Shown piece after piece: positions 1-8,732 of a DNA stretch of 64,000 nucleotides. The notes under the pieces are model-generated. The model saw nothing but the letters and a program-made list of their open reading frames with translations. It had not been told where the DNA came from and searched no databases. This DNA is from an uncultured Fodinibius sp. Its GTDB lineage: Bacteria; Bacteroidota; Rhodothermia; Balneolales; Balneolaceae. The position numbers were made by a program, and so were the translations under genes. Numbering within the stretch: the first letter of the stretch is position 1; each line of letters opens with the position of its first letter. The DNA lies in contig CAJXMJ010000002.1 in the NCBI GenBank assembly GCA_913056455.1, positions 496,001 through 560,000 of the forward strand, read 5' to 3'.

Positions 1-70
1 GAACCGATTTTTTTACTATAAATCTATCCTGATCCCGTATATTACTTAATATTCTCTCAATTGTTGTTCA

Positions 71-1156
71 ATGGACGAATCAGACATCCGTAAAATTATC
101 CATATTGATATGGATGCCTTTTATGCATCTGTTGAGCAGCGTGATTTCCCCGAGTATCGAGGCAAACCCGTAATTGTAGGAGGATCACCCGAGGGACGCG
201 GAGTCGTGGCTGCCGCCAGCTACGAAGTTCGAAAGTACGGCGTTCATTCGGCTATGCCTGCAGCCAAAGCCGTTCGCTTATGTCCGCATGCCATTTTCGT
301 GAAACCCCGTTTTGACGTTTATCGCAAAGTATCAGAACAGATAAGGGAAATATTCTTTGAGTTTACAGATCTTGTTGAACCGCTCTCGCTCGACGAAGCC
401 TATCTTGATGTCACCGAAAACCACATTAACCTGCCCTCTGCCACGCTGATTGCAAAAAAGATTCGCAAACGTATCAAAGAAAAGACCCGGCTTACTGCAT
501 CAGCAGGCGTAGCACATAATAAATTTCTGGCCAAAGTAGCTTCAGACCTGGACAAGCCCGACGGACTTGCAGTGATTCTCCCCGAGGATGCTCAGGATTT
601 TTTAGAGAAGCTCGAGATAGGCGAATTCTATGGGATAGGAGAGGCCACCGAATCTAAAATGAAATCCCTGGGCATTTATACGGGGAAAGATTTAAAGGAA
701 TGGTCGGAAATTGATCTAGTTAATGAGTTTGGCAAAACAGGCCGGTATTACTATCGTATTGTCCGAGGTGTCGATAATAGGCAGGTAAAACCCCACCGCA
801 CACGCAAATCGATAGGAAAAGAACGCACCTTTTCAGAAGATGTCGATGACCTTGGGTGGGTTAATAACTTTTTGCGGGAACTATCCGAGAAAATTGCCCA
901 GAGCATGAAGGACAAAAATGCTGCCGGAAAAACCGTGACGCTTAAAGTGCGATACGACGATTTTGAAACCATCACCCGCAGCACCTCTTTCAGTCATTAT
1001 ATTAACGATGCTGAAGACATTGCCCATACTGCTATTACACTGCTTGAAGAAACACAGGTAGGGGAACGTAAAGTACGTCTGCTTGGCATAACCCTTTCGA
1101 ACTTAAACCTGAACGAAAAAGGACATTTCAAGCAGTTGGAAATTCCCTTTGAATAA
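71..1156 (+). CDS. dinB: DNA polymerase IV (Y-family translesion polymerase)
   Basis: Translesion DNA polymerase that extends past lesions at the replication fork in the cytoplasm. The N-terminus carries the Y-family catalytic motif HIDMDAFYASVE with D13 as a metal ligand and Y18 at the steric-gate position. The second catalytic pair lies in SLDEAYLDVT (D108, E109). A helix-hairpin-helix thumb follows near residues 185-215 and the little-finger domain runs from about 245. The protein ends in QLEIPFE, which resembles a beta-clamp-binding peptide. At 361 residues it is full length. No clear Shine-Dalgarno precedes the ATG. I see no SOS box, but the upstream sequence is only 70 bases. Confidence 0.96.
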   Translation: MDESDIRKIIHIDMDAFYASVEQRDFPEYRGKPVIVGGSPEGRGVVAAASYEVRKYGVHSAMPAAKAVRLCPHAIFVKPRFDVYRKVSEQIREIFFEFTDLVEPLSLDEAYLDVTENHINLPSATLIAKKIRKRIKEKTRLTASAGVAHNKFLAKVASDLDKPDGLAVILPEDAQDFLEKLEIGEFYGIGEATESKMKSLGIYTGKDLKEWSEIDLVNEFGKTGRYYYRIVRGVDNRQVKPHRTRKSIGKERTFSEDVDDLGWVNNFLRELSEKIAQSMKDKNAAGKTVTLKVRYDDFETITRSTSFSHYINDAEDIAHTAITLLEETQVGERKVRLLGITLSNLNLNEKGHFKQLEIPFE

Positions 1157-1208
1157 ATCGTCTGTAGGTTACCACCTATCCACCCTGATATTCAACCCCA
1201 CACAACTC

Positions 1209-1237
1209 TTGATACCAACTTTTTTTCCTTATCTTTA
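1209..1237 (+). promoter_or_regulatory. Candidate Bacteroidota-type promoter of queA
   Basis: A TTG at 1209-1211 and TATCTTTA at 1230-1237 are separated by 18 bases. This fits the TTG/TAnnTTTG promoter known from Bacteroidota except for the last base. Transcription would begin around 1243-1245. That leaves almost no leader for the ATG at 1247 and about 50 bases for the ATG at 1295. Confidence 0.45.
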
Positions 1238-1294
1238 GCAGCAATAATGACTCATACGAATCCGCGCATATCAACGGCAAACGCCACTTTTAAA

Positions 1295-2296
1295 ATGAAC
1301 TACACTCTTTCCGATTTTGACTACGAACTGCCCGATGAATTTATCGCCCAAAAGCCGGCTGATCCGCGCGATCATTCTCGCTTGCTTGTCTACAATCGTG
1401 AAACAGGCACCATCACCGATGATCGGTTTTATAATATTTTAGATTATCTACCTCGTGAAACCACACTTGTGGTCAACAACAGTAAAGTGGAAAAATGCCG
1501 ACTCCTTTTTGACGACGGAAAGAAAGAGATCTTTATTCTCGACACCGCCAATAATACAACGGTCCAGGCGATGGTACGTCCCGGCAAAAAGTTTAAAAAA
1601 GGGAGAACGGTAGATTTGACCGATACTATTTCTGCTGAAGTATTGGATATTGATAATGAAGGATTGCGGACACTAAAAATGACCCCTTCACTCGATAGCC
1701 CAATCTATAACCAGTATAAGCACACCCCTTTTCCACCTTATATCGAGCAAAACGAGTCGTTGTCAGAAAAGTACCAAACTGTTTATGCCGATGACTTAGG
1801 AAGTAAGGCCGCACCAACTGCGGGACTTCATTTTACCGATGAGCTTCTTGCCGAAATCCAGGAAGAAGGCATTGAACAGGCCGGAGTAACCCTGCACGTA
1901 GGACTCGGAACCTTTGCGCCGGTCAAAGCCGACAGTATTGAGGAGCATACCATGCATTCAGAGTGGTTTAAAATCACAGAAGAAACAGCTGAACAACTAA
2001 ATAGCGCCGAACATATTACCGCAGTGGGGACTACCAGTGTTCGCGTTTTAGAATCAGCACTCAGAGAGCATAAGCAATTTACATCCACCAAAATGAATAC
2101 GGATATCTTCATCCGACCCGGCTTTGAATTCAAAGGAACTGATGCACTAATTACGAATTTTCACCTACCTAAAAGCACCCTTTTGATGCTGGTGGCAGCC
2201 TTTACCGGTTATGATGAGATGAAAAAAATATATCAGCACGCCATCGATGAGGAGTATCGTTTCTACTCCTTTGGCGACGCCATGCTGATACTTTAA
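1295..2296 (+). CDS. queA: S-adenosylmethionine:tRNA ribosyltransferase-isomerase
   Basis: Transfers and isomerises the ribosyl moiety of SAM onto 7-aminomethyl-7-deazaguanine in tRNA, making epoxyqueuosine in queuosine biosynthesis. Family landmarks are the opening LSDFDYELPDEFIAQ, the PTAGLHFT block in the middle, and the C-terminal TNFHLPKSTLLMLV. I place the start at the ATG that gives MNYTLSDFDYELP, because family members begin directly at this motif. An in-frame ATG at 1247 would add 16 residues of low-complexity sequence and is the alternative. No other queuosine genes lie nearby, and queA and dinB share only a 90-base gap. Confidence 0.93.
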   Translation: MNYTLSDFDYELPDEFIAQKPADPRDHSRLLVYNRETGTITDDRFYNILDYLPRETTLVVNNSKVEKCRLLFDDGKKEIFILDTANNTTVQAMVRPGKKFKKGRTVDLTDTISAEVLDIDNEGLRTLKMTPSLDSPIYNQYKHTPFPPYIEQNESLSEKYQTVYADDLGSKAAPTAGLHFTDELLAEIQEEGIEQAGVTLHVGLGTFAPVKADSIEEHTMHSEWFKITEETAEQLNSAEHITAVGTTSVRVLESALREHKQFTSTKMNTDIFIRPGFEFKGTDALITNFHLPKSTLLMLVAAFTGYDEMKKIYQHAIDEEYRFYSFGDAMLIL

Positions 2297-2348
2297 AACA
2301 ATAGCAATTAACTATTAAAGGTACTAATTCTTCAATAGCACAAAACTA

Positions 2349-2747
2349 TTATGCTTCAGGATTATCCTGCTGTTGTTGCATCTCCTTCATTTTCTGCTTC
2401 ATCTGTTGCTGAGCATTTTGTGCTTCGTCGCCGTCAACCATTTTAACTTGGTTTTTGAGCGAAGTAGAAAGTTCTTCTACATCATCTTCGGAGAGTACGT
2501 CGTCCAGATCTTCTACTCCAACCTTTTGTAGCAGGTTATAGATCATGCGATTGTGCAACATCTGCTGGGCAGCAGAGCTCAACTGCATCAATTGTTCCTG
2601 TGGAACCTGCGCGCCGGAAAGTTTAATCTTGTTCATAACCGGCTCAAGCAGGGTCTCAATCTTCTTGGACATCTGCTTCTCCAGCTCCTTAGCGTCAACA
2701 TTTTCCTTACTTGTTATTTCATTCCCGTCAGCATCGACTAACTTCAT
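2349..2747 (-). CDS. Small acidic protein of unknown function
   Basis: I do not recognise a family. The 132-residue product is soluble and strongly charged. The middle (residues 20-95) reads as amphipathic helices, including a SEDDVEEL acidic patch. The last 25 residues are very rich in Gln, Met and Lys and look like a coiled coil or disordered tail. There is no signal peptide or cysteine. It converges on queA, with stops about 50 bases apart. Codon use resembles its neighbours and the reading frame is clean, so I treat it as a real gene of unknown role. Confidence 0.7.
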   Translation of the reverse strand: MKLVDADGNEITSKENVDAKELEKQMSKKIETLLEPVMNKIKLSGAQVPQEQLMQLSSAAQQMLHNRMIYNLLQKVGVEDLDDVLSEDDVEELSTSLKNQVKMVDGDEAQNAQQQMKQKMKEMQQQQDNPEA

Positions 2748-3040
2748 AATTTACAAATACTTTGATTTAGAATTACTTCATGTTTTAAACACAGTCTTAC
2801 AGGATATCGTTTATTTTCGGAAACGGCAAACATGAGACAGTGAAAAGAAATAGTCGTTTCCCGGGAATACCCAACTGATCAAATAGCCACAACCTCAAAC
2901 TAACAGGGTACATCTACATCCTTCCACTACTTTTTCAGACTATTTAGCAATTAGTTGACCCTTCTCTCATACTGGCAACGTATTACTATTATACGGCAAA
3001 GTGTTACATCTACTAACAAATTGAAAATAACTCACCCATT

Positions 3041-5002
3041 TTGAACAAATCATTATTTATCATTACGCTATTAAGTGGACTACTACTATCCAGTTGCAAA
3101 TCCACCTCTACGGATAGTGGCAATACTACCACGCTCTATCAGGTAACACTTAGTTCATCCCCGGCTGAAGGAGGTAGCGTAAACCCGATAAGCGAAGAAT
3201 ATGAAGAAGGCAGCATCCAAGAAATTACTGCCACTCCTAATGAAGGTTGGCTCTTTGTAGAGTGGAATGGAGACTTCACCGGTACTAGTAGCACGGCTGA
3301 AATTACCGTTGATGCAGATAAAAACATTGAGGCAACCTTTAAAAAGAAAGAATACCCACTTACCATAATCACTGAGGGAGAGGGAACCGTTGATGAACAG
3401 GTCATAGCAAATAAGAGCACAAATTACGAGCATGGTACGGTAGTAGAGCTTTCAGCCCATCCTGCCAATGGATGGAAGTTTGTAGAATGGCAAGGGGCCG
3501 TAACCGGTAACCAAAATCCGCAACAACTTACCGTGGACGATCCCAAAGACGTAACTGCTATCTTTGAAAAGAAAAATTATACGCTCACAGTCACTACTGA
3601 TGGACAAGGGACGGTGAGCGAACAGCTCATTCAACAAAAAACAACCGATTATGAATATGGAAGCTTAATAGAAATAACGGCCAACCCGGTTAGTGGTTGG
3701 CAATTTGTGGAATGGCAGGGAGATGTGACGGGCACGGGGAATCCCACTCAAATTACAGTGGATAATCCGAAACAGGTAACAGCAGTATTTCAAAAGAAGA
3801 CCTATACACTTACAGTAAACATTACGGGACAAGGTTCAGTATTAAAAGATCCCGACCAACAGGAGTACGAACATGGAACAGCAGTTGACCTCACTGCTTC
3901 TCCATCTTTGGGCTGGACTTTTGACAAATGGCAGGGTGATATTACCGGTACCGATAATCCTACTGCCCTGACTATTGATAATCATACAAACGTAACGGCT
4001 GTCTTTGTTGAACAAAGTCAACCACTGTTTTATTTGGCTACTAACGGAGTCACTATTAAATGCGAAAATGCCCAAATAGATGATAGCGGTACGGTAAATG
4101 GCATTACTTATACTAAGCGAAGTAAAACACAGGTTACTCCATCCAATGCAGAAACAACCTGCACCAGTGGGTTAACCAGTACGCGTTTCCTATTTAATGG
4201 AGCCTCTTCTTTCAATGGCGACATCAGCAGCTGGGACGTAAGCAACGTGACAGATATGAGGGGGATGTTCTTTGATGCCACTTCATTTGCAGGCAACCTC
4301 GAGTATTGGGATGTAAGCAACGTTACAGATATGAGTTTTATGTTCTCTAAAGCTACATCCTTTAACGGCAACCTCAACAGTTGGGAGGTAGGCAGTGTAA
4401 CAACAATGGAAGGCATGTTTGATGGGGCTAGTGCCTTCAACCAAGACCTAAACAGTTGGAATGTAAACCATGTTACCAATATGGTTCATATGTTTCGTCA
4501 AGCGACCTCTTTTAACGGAGATATCAGCAATTGGAATGTTAGCAACGTAACAAATATGCGTGGTATATTTGCACAGGCCTCATTATTCAACGGAGATATA
4601 AGTGCATGGAATGTAAGCAGTGTTATTTATATGGATTATATGTTTACCTCCGCCGAATCATTCAATCAAAACCTTAACAGCTGGAACGTGAGTGGTGTTA
4701 CAGCTATGGATGGTATGTTTAGCAAGGCTACATCCTTTAATGGCGACATTCGTGACTGGGACGTAGGTAACGTGGGTCCCATGGATTATATGTTTCAAGA
4801 AGCGGAATCTTTTAACAGGAATATTAGCAACTGGGATGTAAGCAGCGCAACCAGTATGCGCTATATGTTTTCCGATGCATCCTCTTTTGATCAAGATCTA
4901 AGCGGTTGGTGTGTGGCCAATATCAGCTCTTATCCTGATGGATTTTCCTCAGGAAGCCCGTTAAGTAACAACCACAGGCCAATATGGGGAACATGTCCAT
5001 AA
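3041..5002 (+). CDS. Surface lipoprotein with four InlB-B repeats and BspA-type repeats
   Basis: Probable outer-surface lipoprotein. The start must be TTG: a lipoprotein signal follows at once (LLLSSC, Cys19), an in-frame stop lies 27 bases upstream, and no ATG is available. Residues about 33-325 hold four divergent InlB B-repeats, each with a GW.F.EW core and a final VTA.F strand. Then come nine 25-residue BspA (DUF285) units of the form FNGDISSWDVSNVTDM plus a MF motif. A tenth degenerate unit and the typical terminus IWGTCP complete the protein. Such proteins are generally linked to adhesion or extracellular binding, but the ligand is unknown. A smaller protein with one InlB-type repeat is encoded at 23438-24184. 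Confidence 0.88.
   Translation: MNKSLFIITLLSGLLLSSCKSTSTDSGNTTTLYQVTLSSSPAEGGSVNPISEEYEEGSIQEITATPNEGWLFVEWNGDFTGTSSTAEITVDADKNIEATFKKKEYPLTIITEGEGTVDEQVIANKSTNYEHGTVVELSAHPANGWKFVEWQGAVTGNQNPQQLTVDDPKDVTAIFEKKNYTLTVTTDGQGTVSEQLIQQKTTDYEYGSLIEITANPVSGWQFVEWQGDVTGTGNPTQITVDNPKQVTAVFQKKTYTLTVNITGQGSVLKDPDQQEYEHGTAVDLTASPSLGWTFDKWQGDITGTDNPTALTIDNHTNVTAVFVEQSQPLFYLATNGVTIKCENAQIDDSGTVNGITYTKRSKTQVTPSNAETTCTSGLTSTRFLFNGASSFNGDISSWDVSNVTDMRGMFFDATSFAGNLEYWDVSNVTDMSFMFSKATSFNGNLNSWEVGSVTTMEGMFDGASAFNQDLNSWNVNHVTNMVHMFRQATSFNGDISNWNVSNVTNMRGIFAQASLFNGDISAWNVSSVIYMDYMFTSAESFNQNLNSWNVSGVTAMDGMFSKATSFNGDIRDWDVGNVGPMDYMFQEAESFNRNISNWDVSSATSMRYMFSDASSFDQDLSGWCVANISSYPDGFSSGSPLSNNHRPIWGTCP
4211..4960 (+). 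repeat. Ten tandem 75-bp BspA coding repeats
   Basis: Ten in-frame 75-bp units encode 25 residues each; the last is degenerate (WCVANISSYPDGF). Conserved positions are Phe1, Asn2, Trp8, Val10, Val13, Met16 and the MF pair at 19-20. The DNA has diverged between units, so this is an old protein repeat rather than a recent slippage array. Confidence 0.9.
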
Positions 5003-5079
5003 AAACATCTGCTTACTTTTTTAAACAATCGTTCTCAACCTTAAAGAAAGTTATCACTAAACCATGATGCTGGCAGGTG

Positions 5080-5751
5080 TTATTCCTCAAAGACCAAGGC
5101 ATCGGGATTAGCACCAAGCTCTTTCAAATATTTAATCATCGCATCATTAAATGACGGAGGTCCGCATACATAAAAAGGCTGATCAAAATCATCAATCTGA
5201 TCGGCTAAAAAAGCTTTATCAATAAATCCATCCAAATCAATATGCTCGTCGGTGGACTCATCAGTAATCACATTGATAAACTGATCTCCCAGCATCTCTT
5301 CAAACTCATCTTTTAATATGATATCCTTTTCCGTTTTATTCGAAAAGATTAACCTGTTTGAACCAATTTGATCCTTCGCATGCAAATCACGTATAATTGC
5401 AATAAACGGTGTTACACCGGCACCGCCTGCCAGAAACACGCCTTCTTCCGTATATTCAATCGTTCCCCAAGCATCGTTAATGATTAATTGATCGCCCTCT
5501 TCAAGCTGACCAATTTGTTCGGTCACCCCATTGTGATCGGGATAGCTCTTAATAACAAACTCCAGGTAATCATCATCCTGCAGATTGGTAAATGTAAAAG
5601 GACGTTTTTCATCACGCCAACCGTCTTTGTCGATAGCTACCTCCGTAGCCTGACCCGGAGTGAAGGAATAACCATTGGGCTTTTCAAGTGTATATGACCT
5701 TACATCATGCGTAATATCTTCAATATTTAAAATCTCGACCTTGTGACTCAT
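5080..5751 (-). CDS. FNR-family flavoprotein reductase
   Basis: Ferredoxin-NADP+ reductase-type oxidoreductase, cytosolic, that would pass electrons between NAD(P)H and an unknown partner through FAD. The FAD-binding motif RPFTFT is at residues 50-55, the nucleotide-binding GGAGVTPF at 109-116 and the CGPPSF motif near Cys196. The 223-residue length is a bare FAD plus NAD(P) module without a fused ferredoxin or globin. It is transcribed away from a nitroreductase, which is also a flavoenzyme. A shared redox role is possible but unproven. Confidence 0.85.
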   Translation of the reverse strand: MSHKVEILNIEDITHDVRSYTLEKPNGYSFTPGQATEVAIDKDGWRDEKRPFTFTNLQDDDYLEFVIKSYPDHNGVTEQIGQLEEGDQLIINDAWGTIEYTEEGVFLAGGAGVTPFIAIIRDLHAKDQIGSNRLIFSNKTEKDIILKDEFEEMLGDQFINVITDESTDEHIDLDGFIDKAFLADQIDDFDQPFYVCGPPSFNDAMIKYLKELGANPDALVFEE

Positions 5752-5893
5752 AGCTCATGCTTTCTTCTAATTACCATTCACTAAGGAAATGCTTTTGGAC
5801 ATTTAATCATTCAAAAAAGTTTTGGAATTATTAAGAGAACGAACTTGTTATTTAGTTCAACATTAAACTAATTGCAAGGAATAAATCGACTAT

Positions 5894-6499
5894 ATGCAAT
5901 ATACAGACGAACAACCCGCAAAATTAGCGGATACAGAATACCCCATTCACAAACTGCTTAAAAAAAGATGGAGCCCACGAGCCTTTTCTGAGAAATCAAT
6001 TGACACTGAACTGTTGAATCAACTTTTTGAAGCTGCGCGGTGGGCACCCTCATCCTATAACGAACAACCCTGGCGTTTTATCGTAGCTCGCAAAAATGAT
6101 ACCGAGGCCTATGAGAAACTCGCTTCCGTAATGAATGAATTCAACCAAAGTTGGGCCATGGATGCACCGGTGCTGGTATTAGCCCTTACCAAAACAACCT
6201 TTGGTTTAGATGGCAGGGACAATCCTCATGCAGGACACGATTTAGGACAAGCTATTGCTCATCTTACTTTCGAAGCCACCAAAAACGATTTATATGTCCA
6301 TCAGATGGCCGGCATATCCCCTGAAAAAGCACGTGAACTGTATGATATATCCAACGACTACAACCCAATGACCATGTTTGCAATCGGTTACAAAGGGCAA
6401 CCCGAATCACTTGATGAGAAAATGCAGAAGCAAGAAACCTCGCCACGCATTCGAAAAGATCTGGATGAGATTCTTTTTGAAGGCGAATGGGAAGAATAA
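5894..6499 (+). CDS. Nitroreductase-family FMN oxidoreductase
   Basis: Nitroreductase-fold enzyme expected to reduce nitroaromatics, quinones or similar acceptors with FMN and NAD(P)H. Near residue 27 it has the FMN-phosphate motif KKRWSPRAFS, followed by AARWAPSSYNEQPWRF. The GYKGQPESL block sits near the C-terminus. The 201-residue length is normal for the single-domain family. It is divergent from the FNR-type reductase and ends at a strong hairpin terminator. The physiological substrate cannot be read from sequence. Confidence 0.9.
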   Translation: MQYTDEQPAKLADTEYPIHKLLKKRWSPRAFSEKSIDTELLNQLFEAARWAPSSYNEQPWRFIVARKNDTEAYEKLASVMNEFNQSWAMDAPVLVLALTKTTFGLDGRDNPHAGHDLGQAIAHLTFEATKNDLYVHQMAGISPEKARELYDISNDYNPMTMFAIGYKGQPESLDEKMQKQETSPRIRKDLDEILFEGEWEE

Positions 6500-6523
6500 A
6501 TAATTAACAATACCGAAGTTTAG

Positions 6524-6556
6524 AAGCTGCTGATCATCACCGATCAGCAGCTTTTG
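6524..6556 (+). terminator. Rho-independent terminator of the nitroreductase gene
   Basis: A perfect 12-bp stem (AAGCTGCTGATC with its complement) and a 6-base loop run into TTTTGTT. It lies between convergent genes. The other strand has no T tract, so it acts mainly on the plus strand. Confidence 0.85.
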
Positions 6557-6560
6557 TTAT

Positions 6561-7409
6561 CTACTCTCCTTTTAAGTTTTGCTCTAAAAAACGAACCGTT
6601 TTCTGCCAGGCATCCTCAGCGGCCTTTTCAACATATCGCATTCCGGATGGATTTGCGAACGCATGGCCTGCTCCTTCATAAATATGAATAGTATTCTCGA
6701 CGCCGACTTCATTGAGGGCTGCCTCAAATTCCTTAACCTTCTGGGGTGGAATTCCACCATCCTCTTCACCAAATATTCCCAGTACAGGCATCTCTAACGT
6801 TTTAAGTTTCTCCGTATCGGTTACGAGTCGTCCATAATATATTACTGTAGCATCAATCTTTTTGGGATGGGCCAATGCGGTATTCAGTGACCATGCCCCA
6901 CCAAAACACCACCCGATAACTCCGACGTTATTCGCCCCTTGTTTTTCGGTGAGATAACCGTACGCCTGAGTCAGGTTATCCAAGGCTTCTTCCTTATCAA
7001 CAGAACGGGCATAAGTCCCCGCACTATCAGGCGATTCCGCCACCTTACCATTATATAAATCTACCGCCAGCGCCGTATAGCCTTCACCCGCCAGCTTGTT
7101 CGTCATCATTTGAATATTATCATTCAATCCCCACCATTCGTGAATTACAATAATCCCGGGAGCATCCATAGCCCCTTCTGGCCTGGCCAAATATCCCGAA
7201 ATTTCTTGTCCTCCTACGGTAGCATATTGTACTTCTTCTCCGGTCACATCTGCTGATTTTTTTAGATTCTGTGACGCATTTTCAACCGGGGCGTCCCCTT
7301 CGTGCTCTCGATCCATCCGATCAACGAAATCTTCTTCCGGACTATCACTGCATGAAACTAACAGCAGCGCCAGTCCCACTACCAAAAATACACGTCTAAG
7401 TTGATGCAT
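6561..7409 (-). CDS. Dienelactone-hydrolase-family lipoprotein
   Basis: Alpha/beta hydrolase of the dienelactone hydrolase family, anchored as a lipoprotein (LLLVSC, Cys20). The nucleophile is Cys168 in GWCFGG, with Asp217 and His249 (GAGHAF) completing the triad. Glu91 in IHEWWG is the family's triad-modulating acid. Typical cytosolic enzymes start near residue 55 of this protein, so the first 50 residues are a signal plus an acidic linker. It probably acts in the periplasm or at a membrane on a lactone or ester, but classical dienelactone is unlikely without chlorocatechol genes. Confidence 0.88.
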   Translation of the reverse strand: MHQLRRVFLVVGLALLLVSCSDSPEEDFVDRMDREHEGDAPVENASQNLKKSADVTGEEVQYATVGGQEISGYLARPEGAMDAPGIIVIHEWWGLNDNIQMMTNKLAGEGYTALAVDLYNGKVAESPDSAGTYARSVDKEEALDNLTQAYGYLTEKQGANNVGVIGWCFGGAWSLNTALAHPKKIDATVIYYGRLVTDTEKLKTLEMPVLGIFGEEDGGIPPQKVKEFEAALNEVGVENTIHIYEGAGHAFANPSGMRYVEKAAEDAWQKTVRFLEQNLKGE

Positions 7410-7582
7410 AATCTGCTCATTTTTTATTGCGGTTATACTCTATTAATCAAAATATGAGCCGAAAAGTTGCATGATTTCGTATTTACTGTCTATTAATTGC
7501 AAAAGATTCTCCGGATAAACCTCTTAAAAAGAGCTGAATTTGAGGATTCGCCTCATGATCTGTACAATGAGCTAAATTTGAT

Positions 7583-7608
7583 GGGAATAAATTATACCAT
7601 TTATTCCC
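7583..7608. repeat. 9-bp inverted repeat in a divergent intergenic region
   Basis: GGGAATAAA and TTTATTCCC flank an 8-base AT-rich loop, about 50 bases before the next start codon. It is perfect and not followed by a T tract, so an operator or 5' leader hairpin is more likely than a terminator. Confidence 0.4.
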
Positions 7609-7657
7609 CTCGGTTTATCAAGAGATATAAACATAATAATTAAATATCGGGGTATAT

Positions 7658-8656
7658 ATGAGTTTTGATTTTAGCAAAGCAAGCCAATCGTTTGATTCGC
7701 TTCCCTACAAAGAGCGTATTAAATCGGTATTGCACTTGGTTAAAAGCACATTCACAATCATTGGCAAAGACAAAGACATCATCAAGCCATGGATACGGAT
7801 GGCCATTTACCATTCCATAATGGTTACCTTAGGCTTTGGCGTATTCTTTTTATTTCAATTTGATCAGGGAGGATACGGGTTACTATCTCTTTTCCTTGCC
7901 TTTCTGCTATTTTTGTACAAGCATTTTTATGATAACAAACAGGAAATACGCATGAGCTGGACCGTCTACGAGACGATCATTGGCAATGATCCCTCATATG
8001 TTGGCGCTACAAATGCCAGCAAAAAGTTAAGCTCACAAATCCGAAAAATAGCCTGGCTCGACATCTTGATGAGCTTTGTAAACAAGAGTAAGTTTTTTGG
8101 GGGTGGAATTGTAAAGATGATCATCAGGCTTTTTATCACAGGATTAGAAGAAGTCTGGGACCTGGCCAACCACTACCTGCTACCATCGGTAGCCGTGGAT
8201 GATATGGATATTACCCCGGCCGTTAAAGAGATGAAGAAACTTAAAGACCGTGTCCCCGAATCCCTGGTTGGTATCTTTGGGATAGACTTTCTGGGCCGTG
8301 TTGTGAGACATGTTACGATCCCGGCTTATATCTTATTATTTATCATTTCGGCAGCAATCGGATACTTCGGCAGCAACATTTTTCCCACATCTACAATCGA
8401 AGTTGGAGGAGATCCGGTGGTCTTTAGCTGGTTACCCGTTATCACAGCACTCTGGATCGGCAAACTATTCAGCAGCCTGTTTGAACGTACGATAACCTCT
8501 GTCAAAGTAGTTTACTTTACTGTTTTTTATACCAAGATCACACATCCGGATCGCATTCGTGAAGATATGCAGGATGAACTGGTTGACTACCTCAAGCTAA
8601 AACAAGTAGATGAGGTAGATAACCTTGACGAACAGGATGTAGAAGAATCCAATTAG
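7658..8656 (+). CDS. Integral membrane protein of unknown family
   Basis: I do not recognise a family. The 332-residue product has four likely membrane segments in two pairs: about 51-68 and 72-89, then about 215-240 and 255-275. A charged region of about 120 residues lies between them, and the tail is acidic and cytosolic (VDEVDNLDEQDVEES). There is no signal peptide, metal motif or nucleotide-binding motif. A weak GGGG-containing Shine-Dalgarno sits before the ATG. It is a single gene between two lipoprotein genes and ends at a hairpin. Confidence 0.8.
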   Translation: MSFDFSKASQSFDSLPYKERIKSVLHLVKSTFTIIGKDKDIIKPWIRMAIYHSIMVTLGFGVFFLFQFDQGGYGLLSLFLAFLLFLYKHFYDNKQEIRMSWTVYETIIGNDPSYVGATNASKKLSSQIRKIAWLDILMSFVNKSKFFGGGIVKMIIRLFITGLEEVWDLANHYLLPSVAVDDMDITPAVKEMKKLKDRVPESLVGIFGIDFLGRVVRHVTIPAYILLFIISAAIGYFGSNIFPTSTIEVGGDPVVFSWLPVITALWIGKLFSSLFERTITSVKVVYFTVFYTKITHPDRIREDMQDELVDYLKLKQVDEVDNLDEQDVEESN

Positions 8657-8674
8657 AAAAGTATTAACATAAAT

Positions 8675-8702
8675 CTGGCGCAAGCTTTTACACTTGCGCC
8701 AG
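8675..8702 (+). terminator. Hairpin after the membrane-protein gene
   Basis: CTGGCGCAAG and CTTGCGCCAG form a 10-bp stem with an 8-base loop between convergent genes. No T run follows on either strand, so termination is less certain. The right-arm decamer recurs in the terminator at 56518. Confidence 0.5.
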
Positions 8703-8732
8703 CAATTACATCAATAAATACTTACCAATATT

